From positions 1,364,001-1,428,000 of the forward strand of contig NZ_AP025509.1 of NCBI RefSeq assembly GCF_024347615.1: 64,000 nucleotides of DNA. Reading direction: 5' to 3'. Below the pieces are notes generated by a model. It had not been told where the DNA came from, searched no databases, and saw only the letters and a list, made by a program, of their open reading frames with translations. This DNA is from Vibrio splendidus (GTDB lineage: Bacteria; Pseudomonadota; Gammaproteobacteria; Enterobacterales; Vibrionaceae). This document shows positions 54,840 through 63,152 of this stretch, in pieces; positions within the stretch are counted from its first letter, which is position 1; the number at the start of each line of letters is the position of its first letter. A program made the position numbers and the translations under genes.

Positions 54840-56273
54840 ATGCAAATGGTAGAAAAGAGTGATGCCGTTATTAATAACTCGAAGTCATCATCGAAAAATA
54901 AAAATTTCAAAGAAAATATACAGTTATTAATCACTGCACTTGGTGGTGAAGACAATATCGTGAGTATCACGCACTGTATGACAAGGCTGAGATTCAAATT
55001 AGCCGACGAATCGCTGGTAAACGAAGAAGCGATCAAGCAGATCGCAGATGTGAAAGGTGTGGTACTTCAACAAGGTCAAACTCAAGTCATCATCGGTGTT
55101 GAAGTAGAGAATTGGTTTAACGCGCTATCAAACACTCAACAAGCTGACGCTAACCCTGCTGATGAACTAGAGAAAGGTAAACTGTTCCAAGGCGTGATGC
55201 GCATTGTCGCGGGTATCTTCGGCCCAGTAGTTCCAGCGATTGCCGGCGCTGGTATGTTGATGGGCCTGTTGTCTGGTCTTATTGCAACCAATGTTATCTC
55301 TGAAACTTCAGACACGGTTTACTTCTTCCGTTCAATTTCTGTCGCTGTGTTCTTCTTCTTGCCTATGCTAGTTTCTTTCTCTGCCGCTAAGGTATTCAAA
55401 GTAAACGAGTACATCGCACTTGCTGTCTCCTCTGCAATGCTAGCACCCAAGCTAGTGGATAAAGCGGTGATGCTAAAAGATGCTGGCGCGGCTCCTGAGC
55501 TGACGGTGCTAGGCGTGGTTCCTATTGAACTGCTTAATTACGGCGGCGCGATTGTCCCTGCTATTTTGGCGATTTGGTTGTTGTCTAAAGTCACGCCGAT
55601 GGTTGACCGACTGGTACCCTCTTCAGCGAAACCAGTATTTACGCCACTGCTTGCGTTTACTGTGACTTCTACCATCACGCTATCATTTGTTGGCCCTGCT
55701 GGTATCTGGCTAAGTAATGGTGCAGGTTGGGTAATGAGTTCACTACTGGAAATCTCTCCCACGTTAACGGGCTTTGTGTTTGGTCTAACTCGCCCGATTA
55801 CCATCGTATTTGGTATCCACCACAGCATGACGCCAATCAGCCTGAACAACTTTGCACTGTATGGTAAGGATTTACTTATGCCGATCATGTGCTTAGGTAA
55901 CATGGCAATTGCTGGTGCGACAATGGCAATCTGGCACAAGCAACGCAAGACAGTTTCTAAAGAGCAATCTTCAATTACGATGGGCTCAAGTGTTACGGCT
56001 ATCTTAGGCATCACGGAGCCAGCTCTATTTGGTGTCCTCACGAAATACACCAAAGCGATGATGACCGCGAGTTTGGCGGCAGGTGTGTTCGGTGCTATCT
56101 CTGTCACGATAGATACTCACTTAACCAGCTACATTCTTTCTTCTGTATTCAGCTTGCCAGCTTACCTTGCAGGCGGTACGCAAAACTTCATTCAGGCACT
56201 AATGGGTGTGGTGGGTGTGTTCGCACTGTCTTATGTTCTAACGCTATTGTTCGTAAAACTAGACAACAAGTAA
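54840..56273 (+). CDS. PTS sugar transporter, EIIBC (glucose/sucrose-superfamily type)
   Basis: 477 residues. N-terminal EIIB domain with the phosphorylated Cys46 in SITHCMTRLRF, then an EIIC membrane domain of about eight to ten segments with the substrate motif GIHHSMTPI near residue 330. There is no EIIA domain, so an EIIA (such as EIIAGlc) must be supplied elsewhere. It would import and phosphorylate a sugar. ATG 54840 (AGGTG upstream). It is divergent from the ManD-like gene and followed after 106 bp by kdgK copy 2, with a hairpin between. Confidence 0.87.
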   Translation: MQMVEKSDAVINNSKSSSKNKNFKENIQLLITALGGEDNIVSITHCMTRLRFKLADESLVNEEAIKQIADVKGVVLQQGQTQVIIGVEVENWFNALSNTQQADANPADELEKGKLFQGVMRIVAGIFGPVVPAIAGAGMLMGLLSGLIATNVISETSDTVYFFRSISVAVFFFLPMLVSFSAAKVFKVNEYIALAVSSAMLAPKLVDKAVMLKDAGAAPELTVLGVVPIELLNYGGAIVPAILAIWLLSKVTPMVDRLVPSSAKPVFTPLLAFTVTSTITLSFVGPAGIWLSNGAGWVMSSLLEISPTLTGFVFGLTRPITIVFGIHHSMTPISLNNFALYGKDLLMPIMCLGNMAIAGATMAIWHKQRKTVSKEQSSITMGSSVTAILGITEPALFGVLTKYTKAMMTASLAAGVFGAISVTIDTHLTSYILSSVFSLPAYLAGGTQNFIQALMGVVGVFALSYVLTLLFVKLDNK

Positions 56274-56304
56274 CACTTCCTCCCAACCTATTGGGAACAG
56301 AATC

Positions 56305-56333
56305 AACGTGGCTACCTTCCTTGTAGCCACGTT
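56305..56333 (+). other. Intercistronic hairpin between PTS gene and kdgK copy 2
   Basis: AACGTGGCTAC and GTAGCCACGTT form a perfect 11-bp stem with loop CTTCCTT, 31 bp after the PTS stop. The following bases (CCATCATTTA) give only a weak T tract, so partial termination or message stabilisation is likely. Confidence 0.6.
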
Positions 56334-56379
56334 CCATCATTTATACCTAGCAATACCAATCTTTCTGTAAGGGCACACT

Positions 56380-57336
56380 ATGAGCCACATTGCGATTATC
56401 GGCGAGTGTATGATTGAACTGAACGGCGCTCCATTCGGCACCATGCAACAAACCTATGGTGGAGATACGCTCAACGCCGCTGTTTATTTGAACCGAGGTA
56501 CCACAAGCTATTCCTGTTCGACAGGTGCACCTATGATTCGTACCAGTTATGTCACGGCTCTAGGCTCAGACGCTATCAGCCAAGAGATGCTTAACCGATG
56601 GCAAGATGAAGGGCTATCAACCGAGTTCGTGCTTATTGATGAACAGCGTTCACCCGGGCTCTATCTCATTCAACTCGACGATGTTGGTGAGCGCACCTTC
56701 CTATACTGGCGTAACGATTCGGCGGCTCGCTACATGGTACAGCACCCCGATTTCGTTAAGATAGCCAACCAACTTCGTGATGTTGATATGGTGTTTCTGA
56801 GTGGTATTTCCCTCGCGATACTGCCACACAGCGATCAGCTAAAGTTGCTCACTATCATCGAAGGCCTGCGTGAACGTGGCGTTACCATCGCCTTTGATAG
56901 TAACTATCGACCAAAGTTGTGGAGCTCAGAGGCCGCAACTAAAGAATGCTATCTATTGGGCTATAAAACGACCGATATAGCCCTAGTCACGTTCGATGAT
57001 GAACAACTGTTGTGGAGCGATCAAACGCCACAAGACACCATAAAAAGGCTGCATGCACTCGGTGTCAAAACCGTTATTGTCAAGCTGGGTGCTGAAGGCT
57101 GCTTGATCAGCGATAACCCCGCAAATGAGCCAGTAAAAATCACAACGATACCTGTCGAGACTGTGGTTGATAGCACCTCAGCTGGCGACTCTTTTAACGG
57201 CGGTTTCTTATCTTGCTATCTCGCTGGAGGTTCTATTGAAGAAGCCTGCCACCAAGGTAATGCATTAGCCAGATTGGTGATTCAACATCATGGCTCAATC
57301 ATCCCAAAATCCATCACCGACACTCTTTCAAACTGA
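56380..57336 (+). CDS. kdgK: 2-keto-3-deoxygluconate kinase, copy 2
   Basis: 318 residues, a PfkB-family KDG kinase closely similar to copy 1 at 42861. It has HIAIIGECMIELNGAPFGTM at the start, QTYGGDTLNAAVYLNRG and the catalytic VVDSTSAGDSFNGGFLSCYL. Relative to copy 1 it has extra residues near position 42 (SYSCSTGAPMIR) and lacks the C-terminal insertion of copy 1. Probably expressed with the PTS gene and feeding KDPG to the aldolase 15 bp downstream. Confidence 0.9.
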   Translation: MSHIAIIGECMIELNGAPFGTMQQTYGGDTLNAAVYLNRGTTSYSCSTGAPMIRTSYVTALGSDAISQEMLNRWQDEGLSTEFVLIDEQRSPGLYLIQLDDVGERTFLYWRNDSAARYMVQHPDFVKIANQLRDVDMVFLSGISLAILPHSDQLKLLTIIEGLRERGVTIAFDSNYRPKLWSSEAATKECYLLGYKTTDIALVTFDDEQLLWSDQTPQDTIKRLHALGVKTVIVKLGAEGCLISDNPANEPVKITTIPVETVVDSTSAGDSFNGGFLSCYLAGGSIEEACHQGNALARLVIQHHGSIIPKSITDTLSN

Positions 57337-57351
57337 TATTAAGAAGTACAC

Positions 57352-57981
57352 ATGTCTACAATTAACGAACAGCTAAAAGCACTTAAAGTTATCCCTGTTA
57401 TCGCCATTGATAACGCAGAGGATATTATCCCTCTAGGCAAAGTATTGGCTGAGAATGGGCTTCCCGCGGCTGAGATTACCTTCCGTTCAGACGCCGCTGT
57501 TGAAGCTATCCGACTGCTTCGCCAAGCACAGCCTGACATGCTGATCGGCGCGGGCACCATCTTGAACCGTGAGCAAGCACTTGCAGCAAAAGAAGCGGGC
57601 GCAACGTTTGTGGTATCACCGGGGTTCAATCCAAACACAGTTAAAGCATGCCAAGAGATCGGTATCGATATCATTCCGGGTGTGAACAATCCAAGCACCG
57701 TTGAAGCGGCATTAGAGATGGGCTTAACAACCTTGAAGTTCTTCCCAGCAGAAGCTTCCGGCGGTATCAGTATGGTGAAATCGTTAGTCGGACCTTATGG
57801 CGACATTAGACTCATGCCTACCGGCGGTATCACGCCATCAAACATCGATAGCTACTTAGCCGTGCCTCAAGTATTAGCCTGCGGTGGTACGTGGATGGTG
57901 GACAAAAAGCTGGTTGAAAACGGAGAGTGGAATGAGATTGCCCGCCTAACGCGAGAGATTGTTGAGCAAGTAAATCATTAA
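57352..57981 (+). CDS. eda: KDPG aldolase, copy 2
   Basis: 209 residues with the same active-site blocks as copy 1: KVIPVIAIDNAEDIIPLGKV, PAAEITFRS, GAGTILNREQALAAKEAG, TTLKFFPAEASGG (Schiff-base Lys near 133). By eye about four of five residues are identical to copy 1, with a run of identity from residue 9 to 45. It ends the operon before the terminator at 58036. A recent duplication or gene conversion is likely. Confidence 0.93.
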   Translation: MSTINEQLKALKVIPVIAIDNAEDIIPLGKVLAENGLPAAEITFRSDAAVEAIRLLRQAQPDMLIGAGTILNREQALAAKEAGATFVVSPGFNPNTVKACQEIGIDIIPGVNNPSTVEAALEMGLTTLKFFPAEASGGISMVKSLVGPYGDIRLMPTGGITPSNIDSYLAVPQVLACGGTWMVDKKLVENGEWNEIARLTREIVEQVNH

Positions 57982-58035
57982 GCAGATCAGTCGCTAGCCC
58001 AAAGCGTTAGCGGGATTTGAGAATACAACGCATAC

Positions 58036-58070
58036 AAAAAGAGCGAGAAGCTTGCCTCTCGCTCTTTTTT
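58036..58070. terminator. Bidirectional terminator after eda copy 2
   Basis: AAAGAGCGAGA and TCTCGCTCTTT form a stem around AGCTTGCC, A-rich before and T-rich after. It serves eda on the plus strand and the M20 gene on the minus strand. Confidence 0.9.
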
Positions 58071-58077
58071 CATCTAT

Positions 58078-59229
58078 CTATTGTGACAATTGTTGCTCTA
58101 CAAGCGTGTTCCAGAACCCAACGCCATGTTCCAGAATATTGTCGTTGAAATCGTAGTGTGGGTTATGAAGCGCAGTGCCTCCACATTCACCAACACCATT
58201 CCCAACTAGCACATAGCACCCTTTCACTTCACGTAACATGAACGAGAAATCCTCACTGATAGTGAAGCGTTCACAAGCTCCATTCACATTCTCTTCACCA
58301 ACAACCGCTTGTGCTGCTTTGATTGCGTGAGCAGTCTCTTCCGGCGTGTTGATTGTTGATAGAAAGCTATTGTTAAAATGATATTGATAATCAACGCCTG
58401 CTGACATGCACTGACCCGCAACGACACGCTCGATCGCTTTCTCAATCTTGTGTAACGCTTGATCCGTGAAGCTACGAGTGTCACCTGAAATGGTCACTTG
58501 CGAAGGAATCACGTTAACGGTGCCATTGGTAACAAAGTTAGTCACTGAGATAACCGCCGTCTCATCAATTGCACTCAAATTACGTGAAACAATGGTTTGT
58601 AAGGCGGTCACAACCTGAGCTCCAACTACAATCGGGTCAGTTCCCATGTGTGGCATAGCGGCATGACCACCCGTCGCCTTGATAATAATTTCAAAGCTAC
58701 TTTCACTCGCCATTAATGAATTGGGGCGAGTCACAAACTTACCTTCAGGAATACCCGGAAGGTTATGCATTGCGTAAATCGCATCCATATTCCAACGAGT
58801 AAACAGGCCGTCTTCGATCATCGCTTTGGCGCCTGTACCACGCTCTTCATCGGGTTGGAAAATGAAGTAAACGGTGCCATCAAATTGCTTGCTGTTTGCT
58901 AGCTCTTGCGCGGCACCCAACAACATAGCTGTATGCCCGTCATGACCACAAGCATGCATCGCGCCATCATGTTTAGAAACATGACAAAACGTATTCTCTT
59001 CATGAATACGCAGGGCATCCATGTCAGCACGCAACCCAATCGAGCGATCGCTTGTACCATTTTTTAAAATTCCCAGAACACCGGTTCCACCAATACCACG
59101 GTGAACTTCAATGCCGAACTCTTCGAGTTTATTCGCAACAAATTCAGAGGTTTTGAACTCTTCAGTACCAAATTCAGGGTACTGATGTAGATGGCGACGC
59201 CATTCTGTGACAGTGGCAGTGTTAGTCAT
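58078..59229 (-). CDS. M20-family amidohydrolase (hippurate hydrolase-like)
   Basis: 383 residues, zinc-dependent M20 peptidase/amidohydrolase. Metal-binding blocks: RADMDALRIHEE near residue 70, HACGHDGHTAMLLGAA near 96, FQPDEERGTGAKAM near 131 and MASESSFEIII. It hydrolyses N-acyl amino acids, dipeptides or similar. It is the last gene of the minus-strand operon that begins beyond the right edge, so it probably processes a compound taken up or exported with the three EamA proteins. Substrate not known. Confidence 0.87.
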   Translation of the reverse strand: MTNTATVTEWRRHLHQYPEFGTEEFKTSEFVANKLEEFGIEVHRGIGGTGVLGILKNGTSDRSIGLRADMDALRIHEENTFCHVSKHDGAMHACGHDGHTAMLLGAAQELANSKQFDGTVYFIFQPDEERGTGAKAMIEDGLFTRWNMDAIYAMHNLPGIPEGKFVTRPNSLMASESSFEIIIKATGGHAAMPHMGTDPIVVGAQVVTALQTIVSRNLSAIDETAVISVTNFVTNGTVNVIPSQVTISGDTRSFTDQALHKIEKAIERVVAGQCMSAGVDYQYHFNNSFLSTINTPEETAHAIKAAQAVVGEENVNGACERFTISEDFSFMLREVKGCYVLVGNGVGECGGTALHNPHYDFNDNILEHGVGFWNTLVEQQLSQ

Positions 59230-59258
59230 GGAAACTCCAATAAATAAAATACTTAAAA

Positions 59259-60221
59259 TTAATTTGTTGATACTGTTTTGGATGTCATTTCGCGAGATTT
59301 GTTGGAGGTTGCAAATAGCATCATAGCAACGATGATTAAGCCAACCGCCATCGCCCTCAAGGGGGTGATAGGCTCTCCGAACACCAAAACAGCAATGAAA
59401 AATGCTGACATAGGGATGAGGTTTAAAGCCATGCTGCTGCCTTCAACTCCCACACGTTCTATGCCATAGATATACGCGATATAGCCCAGACCTGATACAA
59501 AACCTCCTAACACCATAATGCATAGAAGTGACCAAGAAGGGCGCATCACCAGTAGCAGGCTAGGTACATCTATACCTGACACCAATAAATAAATGAAAAA
59601 ACCAACAGCTGCGAAACCAAACTGATAATGCATGGTGCGAGTTGCACCGTATTTCTCTGCCAGATGAGCCCGTAAGTGGGTGACAGATGCAAAGCTCAAC
59701 ACACTCAATAAGCAAATCAGATGGCCAATGTTCACACCGCTATCTTCCGAAGTAAACGGCGGAGCAAGAACCAATATGCTCACTCCAATCAAAGCAATCC
59801 CACTTGAGGCAATTTGCATACGCGTAAAGCGTGCACCATAGAAAACTTGCCCAATAGCCAAGATTGCAATCGGTACAAGACCTTGAATGACTCCGTTTTC
59901 CGATAGCGAAATATAATCGAGTGATAGAAATGACAAGAAGCTAAATAAACCTTGGCCTACTACACCACACACTAATAACTTAAATAAATCGCTTCGATTA
60001 GCCCAACTGAACGACAGTTTCGGTTTAGTTTGAGTATTGGTTTGACGTATTGCTCCAAAAATCAGGACTAAAGATAAAACCGAGAATGCCATCATGTAGC
60101 GCAGCCACACTAACAATTGCGCATCAATGGTTTGCAGTGGCAAGGTAGCTAAAGCAGCCTCAGAGCCCCATAGCAAACCAACGCTAATTGCTGCAATCCA
60201 ACCTTTAGTCACTGATTTCAT
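59259..60221 (-). CDS. EamA/DMT-family transporter, tandem copy 3
   Basis: 320 residues with about ten membrane segments. It opens GWIAAISVGLLWGSEAALAT and has the second EamA repeat from about residue 150. The start ATG 60221 directly follows GTG 60224 and the stop of the upstream gene (60225-60227), so translation is coupled. It is a paralogue of the next two genes upstream; all three share the block FSFLSFLSLDYI or FSLFNFLSLSHI followed by ENGVIQG. Substrate unknown. Confidence 0.85.
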   Translation of the reverse strand: MKSVTKGWIAAISVGLLWGSEAALATLPLQTIDAQLLVWLRYMMAFSVLSLVLIFGAIRQTNTQTKPKLSFSWANRSDLFKLLVCGVVGQGLFSFLSFLSLDYISLSENGVIQGLVPIAILAIGQVFYGARFTRMQIASSGIALIGVSILVLAPPFTSEDSGVNIGHLICLLSVLSFASVTHLRAHLAEKYGATRTMHYQFGFAAVGFFIYLLVSGIDVPSLLLVMRPSWSLLCIMVLGGFVSGLGYIAYIYGIERVGVEGSSMALNLIPMSAFFIAVLVFGEPITPLRAMAVGLIIVAMMLFATSNKSREMTSKTVSTN

Positions 60222-60224
60222 CAC

Positions 60225-61220
60225 TTAGCTCGCTTCTGGCGTTGCTTTCTTATCGCAAGCTAAGTTTTCTGCTGTCTGTTCTTCTTGCTTCGTTTCAAAC
60301 TTAGTGAACACGTAAAGTGCTACGACAATCAATGAAACGACAATGGTTTTCCCCATGGCCATCTGCTCACCAAGTGTCACAACTGCCACTAAGTAGCCAA
60401 CCAAAGGCATTAGGTTTAATGCCATCGTTGCCTTTTCTACACCGATACGCTTGAAAGAATACAATTGAATCAAGTAGCTACCACCAGAAATGCCTGTACC
60501 TAAGAAAATAAGCAGTGCAATCAACAGCGGGCTAGAGAAAATAATGTAAATCTGAGACAAGTCCAAGCCCATGGTCAACACAACGATAATGCCCATCACA
60601 GCAACCGAAATGTATTGGTACAGCATGGAAACCACTGAGCCGTATTTGTCCGCTAAGCTAGCACGTAAATGTGCCGTCCACGCTAAAGCCAGCATCGAGC
60701 ATGTCACGTAAACATAACCCAGCAGCGGAGTACCGCCTTCAATGGTGTTTGTTGGCCCGACACTCATTGCGTAAATACAAACTGCAGATGCGATGAAAGC
60801 GCCCCACTGAATCTTGTTCATACGGAAGTTCATAAACATCATACCGAAGAAGACTGTCGCGAACGGCTGCATACCTTGGATAACACCGTTTTCAGTCGCA
60901 CCAATATGAGAAAGAGAAAGGAAATTAAAAAGTGAGAAAACCCCTTGTCCCACGATGCCACAAAGCGCAATACGTCCAATATCTTTGGTATCGATCTTTA
61001 ATGAAGACCCTAAGTCTGCACTTAAGTTTTTGCTACGTGATGTAAAAAAGAAAATGATTGATAGGCCAATTACCGCGGTAACGTAGCGGGAAAATACCAA
61101 TGTCATCGGATCAACAGCCATAGAAAGCGGCTTAGAGACCACCCCTGTTACGCCCCAGATACAGGCAACGGCAATGGCGGCAGTCCATCCTAAAAATGTG
61201 TCTCTGTTTGTTGTGTTCAT
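60225..61220 (-). CDS. EamA/DMT-family transporter, tandem copy 2
   Basis: 331 residues from ATG 61220 (GAAAG upstream; an in-frame start at 61262 would add 14 residues). Ten-helix EamA protein, opening GWTAAIAVACIWGVTGVVSK, with GQGVFSLFNFLSLSHIGATE matching its neighbours. It has a C-terminal charged tail (FETKQEEQTAENLACDKKAT) absent from copy 1 in that form. It is the middle of three tandem paralogues and diverges most from the other two. Confidence 0.85.
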   Translation of the reverse strand: MNTTNRDTFLGWTAAIAVACIWGVTGVVSKPLSMAVDPMTLVFSRYVTAVIGLSIIFFFTSRSKNLSADLGSSLKIDTKDIGRIALCGIVGQGVFSLFNFLSLSHIGATENGVIQGMQPFATVFFGMMFMNFRMNKIQWGAFIASAVCIYAMSVGPTNTIEGGTPLLGYVYVTCSMLALAWTAHLRASLADKYGSVVSMLYQYISVAVMGIIVVLTMGLDLSQIYIIFSSPLLIALLIFLGTGISGGSYLIQLYSFKRIGVEKATMALNLMPLVGYLVAVVTLGEQMAMGKTIVVSLIVVALYVFTKFETKQEEQTAENLACDKKATPEAS

Positions 61221-61300
61221 CTTTCTATCTTCCATAATTTTTCGATAATGGCGGTGCGGCACACCGCCTTATTACTTGTAATTTGTATCGTGGTTGACGG

Positions 61301-62263
61301 TTAGTTAGCGTTTGTCGCCGTTTTCATCTGAGGCGCTTTTTTCTTCGCCTTACCAAACTTCATGAACAGCATCATTGAGCCAATAACGACCGCAATCGCT
61401 AATAGTCGCATTGGCGTTACCGCTTCACCGAGGGCAAATACAGCCAGTACGAAAGAAGACAGAGGCATCAAGTTAAGTGCCATACCCGTTCCGTCTACGC
61501 CGACTCGTTCCATTGCATAGATGTAGATTAGGTAGCTGATACCTGAAATACCCACACCCAGAATTGCAATACAAGCCATACGAAGTGGAGAACTGAAAAT
61601 ACCGAGTGCTGAAGAGAAGTCCGCCCCCACAACGAGTAGATAAAGACCAAAACCGATTGCCGCAAAAATGAACTGGTGGTACATCGTCGCCACTGAGCCA
61701 TATTTCTCAGCAAGTTTCGCACGAGCGTAAGCCATCGTAGAGAAACTCGCCGCGCTACCAAGACAGATCAAGTGACCAATGTTGAAACCACTGCCTTCAA
61801 CAGATGGATCCATTACCAAGATAGCGACACCAGCGAACGCACCAACCGCCGCCAAAATTTGCATTGGAGTAAAACGTTCACCATGACGAAGGAAACCAAC
61901 ACACAAGATAATGATTGGAATAAGCCCTTGGATTACGCCGTTTTCTGAAGCAGTGATGTAGTCAAGAGACAGGAACGATAAAAAACTGAAAGCGCCTTGA
62001 CCAATAATGCCGCAACATGCTGCCCAGAAAATGTCGTGTCGATTTGCCCAATTAAGCTTAAAGTCGACTTTTTTCTGTGGTTTACCCATCGCATTGCTGA
62101 CTTGGATAATCACAAATAAGGTAATGAAGGCTACGGTATAGCGAACCCATACCAAGACCTGTGCATCCATTACTTCTAGAATTGGTGTTCCAACGATCCA
62201 TGGAATACCCCATAGCAGGCCAATGAAAATGGCCGCGATCCAACCTTTTACTGTATTACTCAT
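61301..62263 (-). CDS. EamA/DMT-family transporter, tandem copy 1
   Basis: 320 residues from ATG 62263 (GGAATTTAAAG upstream); in-frame codons to 62377 lie upstream and belong to the end of the racemase gene region. It opens GWIAAIFIGLLWGIPWIVG, with GQGAFSFLSFLSLDYITASE and the second repeat from about residue 155. It resembles copy 3 more than copy 2. Likely an inner-membrane transporter of an amino acid or organic acid. Confidence 0.85.
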   Translation of the reverse strand: MSNTVKGWIAAIFIGLLWGIPWIVGTPILEVMDAQVLVWVRYTVAFITLFVIIQVSNAMGKPQKKVDFKLNWANRHDIFWAACCGIIGQGAFSFLSFLSLDYITASENGVIQGLIPIIILCVGFLRHGERFTPMQILAAVGAFAGVAILVMDPSVEGSGFNIGHLICLGSAASFSTMAYARAKLAEKYGSVATMYHQFIFAAIGFGLYLLVVGADFSSALGIFSSPLRMACIAILGVGISGISYLIYIYAMERVGVDGTGMALNLMPLSSFVLAVFALGEAVTPMRLLAIAVVIGSMMLFMKFGKAKKKAPQMKTATNAN

Positions 62264-62286
62264 CTTTAAATTCCTTTCATTGGTTG

Positions 62287-63057
62287 CTATTGATTTAGCA
62301 ATTGTCCGTAACCTGGACACTGAGCTGTCTTGCCGACTAGGTGCATGCAATGCCAGAACATCGCAGAGTTGCTGCACACGACAGGGATACCAAATCGATC
62401 TTCAATCTCTTGAATGTGGTCAAGAACACGAAGGTTGGTGCAAGACATAAATACAACATCGGCACTAGAATCAGGCAGCATTTCGCTTAATGCTTCCATC
62501 ATTGATTCCTTTGAAACCGTGGTAATGTCAGTGTCTTTCTCAATACCAAGTGAACCTAAAACAGGAACTTCAAAGCCAGCGGCAGTCAGTTGTTGATAAA
62601 GAGGGAAATTCACTTCTGTTGGATAAGGGGAAAACACGGCAACTTTCTTTGCACCCAAGTGCTTAAATGCAGCTTGAGCAGCTGTCCATGGATTCGTTGC
62701 GGGAATATCACCGCGATTTTGTGTAAGAAGGTTTGCTACTTTTTCTTCACCAATAATGATAGAAGCTGAAGTGCAACCAAACGCCATAACATCCATCGGT
62801 AAGCCAGTCGCAATCAAATCTGATGCTTCACTGATTCCAACCGCAATTTGGTCGAGCGCTTCTGGTGTCATCTCGCTGCTGTAATAAACGCGGGAGCTAA
62901 ACACACCCGCTTGTGTACCCAGTAACTTTGCCCAGTCCATCTCTAAAGAGTGGTCAGTACTTAGTTGTACTAAACCGATATGAACTCGACCAATTCTTGG
63001 GGCCTGAACGTGCTGTAATGGGATTTCAAATTGACGAAACTGTTCTATTGTTTGCAT
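62287..63057 (-). CDS. Asp/Glu racemase-superfamily protein (maleate isomerase/EutA-like)
   Basis: 256 residues. The superfamily's two catalytic cysteines are present: FGCTSASIIIG near residue 95 and FMSCTNLRVLD near 207, in a two-domain fold. Relatives include arylmalonate decarboxylase, maleate isomerase and the EutA protein of ectoine utilisation. Substrate not assignable. It lies between the M24 peptidase-like gene and the EamA genes on the same strand, and is likely in the same operon. Confidence 0.82.
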   Translation of the reverse strand: MQTIEQFRQFEIPLQHVQAPRIGRVHIGLVQLSTDHSLEMDWAKLLGTQAGVFSSRVYYSSEMTPEALDQIAVGISEASDLIATGLPMDVMAFGCTSASIIIGEEKVANLLTQNRGDIPATNPWTAAQAAFKHLGAKKVAVFSPYPTEVNFPLYQQLTAAGFEVPVLGSLGIEKDTDITTVSKESMMEALSEMLPDSSADVVFMSCTNLRVLDHIQEIEDRFGIPVVCSNSAMFWHCMHLVGKTAQCPGYGQLLNQ

Positions 63058-63152
63058 GAGAAACTCGTATTTTTATAATTTTTATGTGCTGACTCTGGAG
63101 TCCAGAGCCAGCTTTTGTAGGGTGTTAAATTTGTAAGGTGTTAAGTTTTGAG

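Noticed and set aside
62264..62377. Longer EamA start within the racemase-gene end
   Set aside because: The extra residues are out-of-frame with and overlap the end of the racemase gene, and the first membrane helix would be displaced; ATG 62263 is better.
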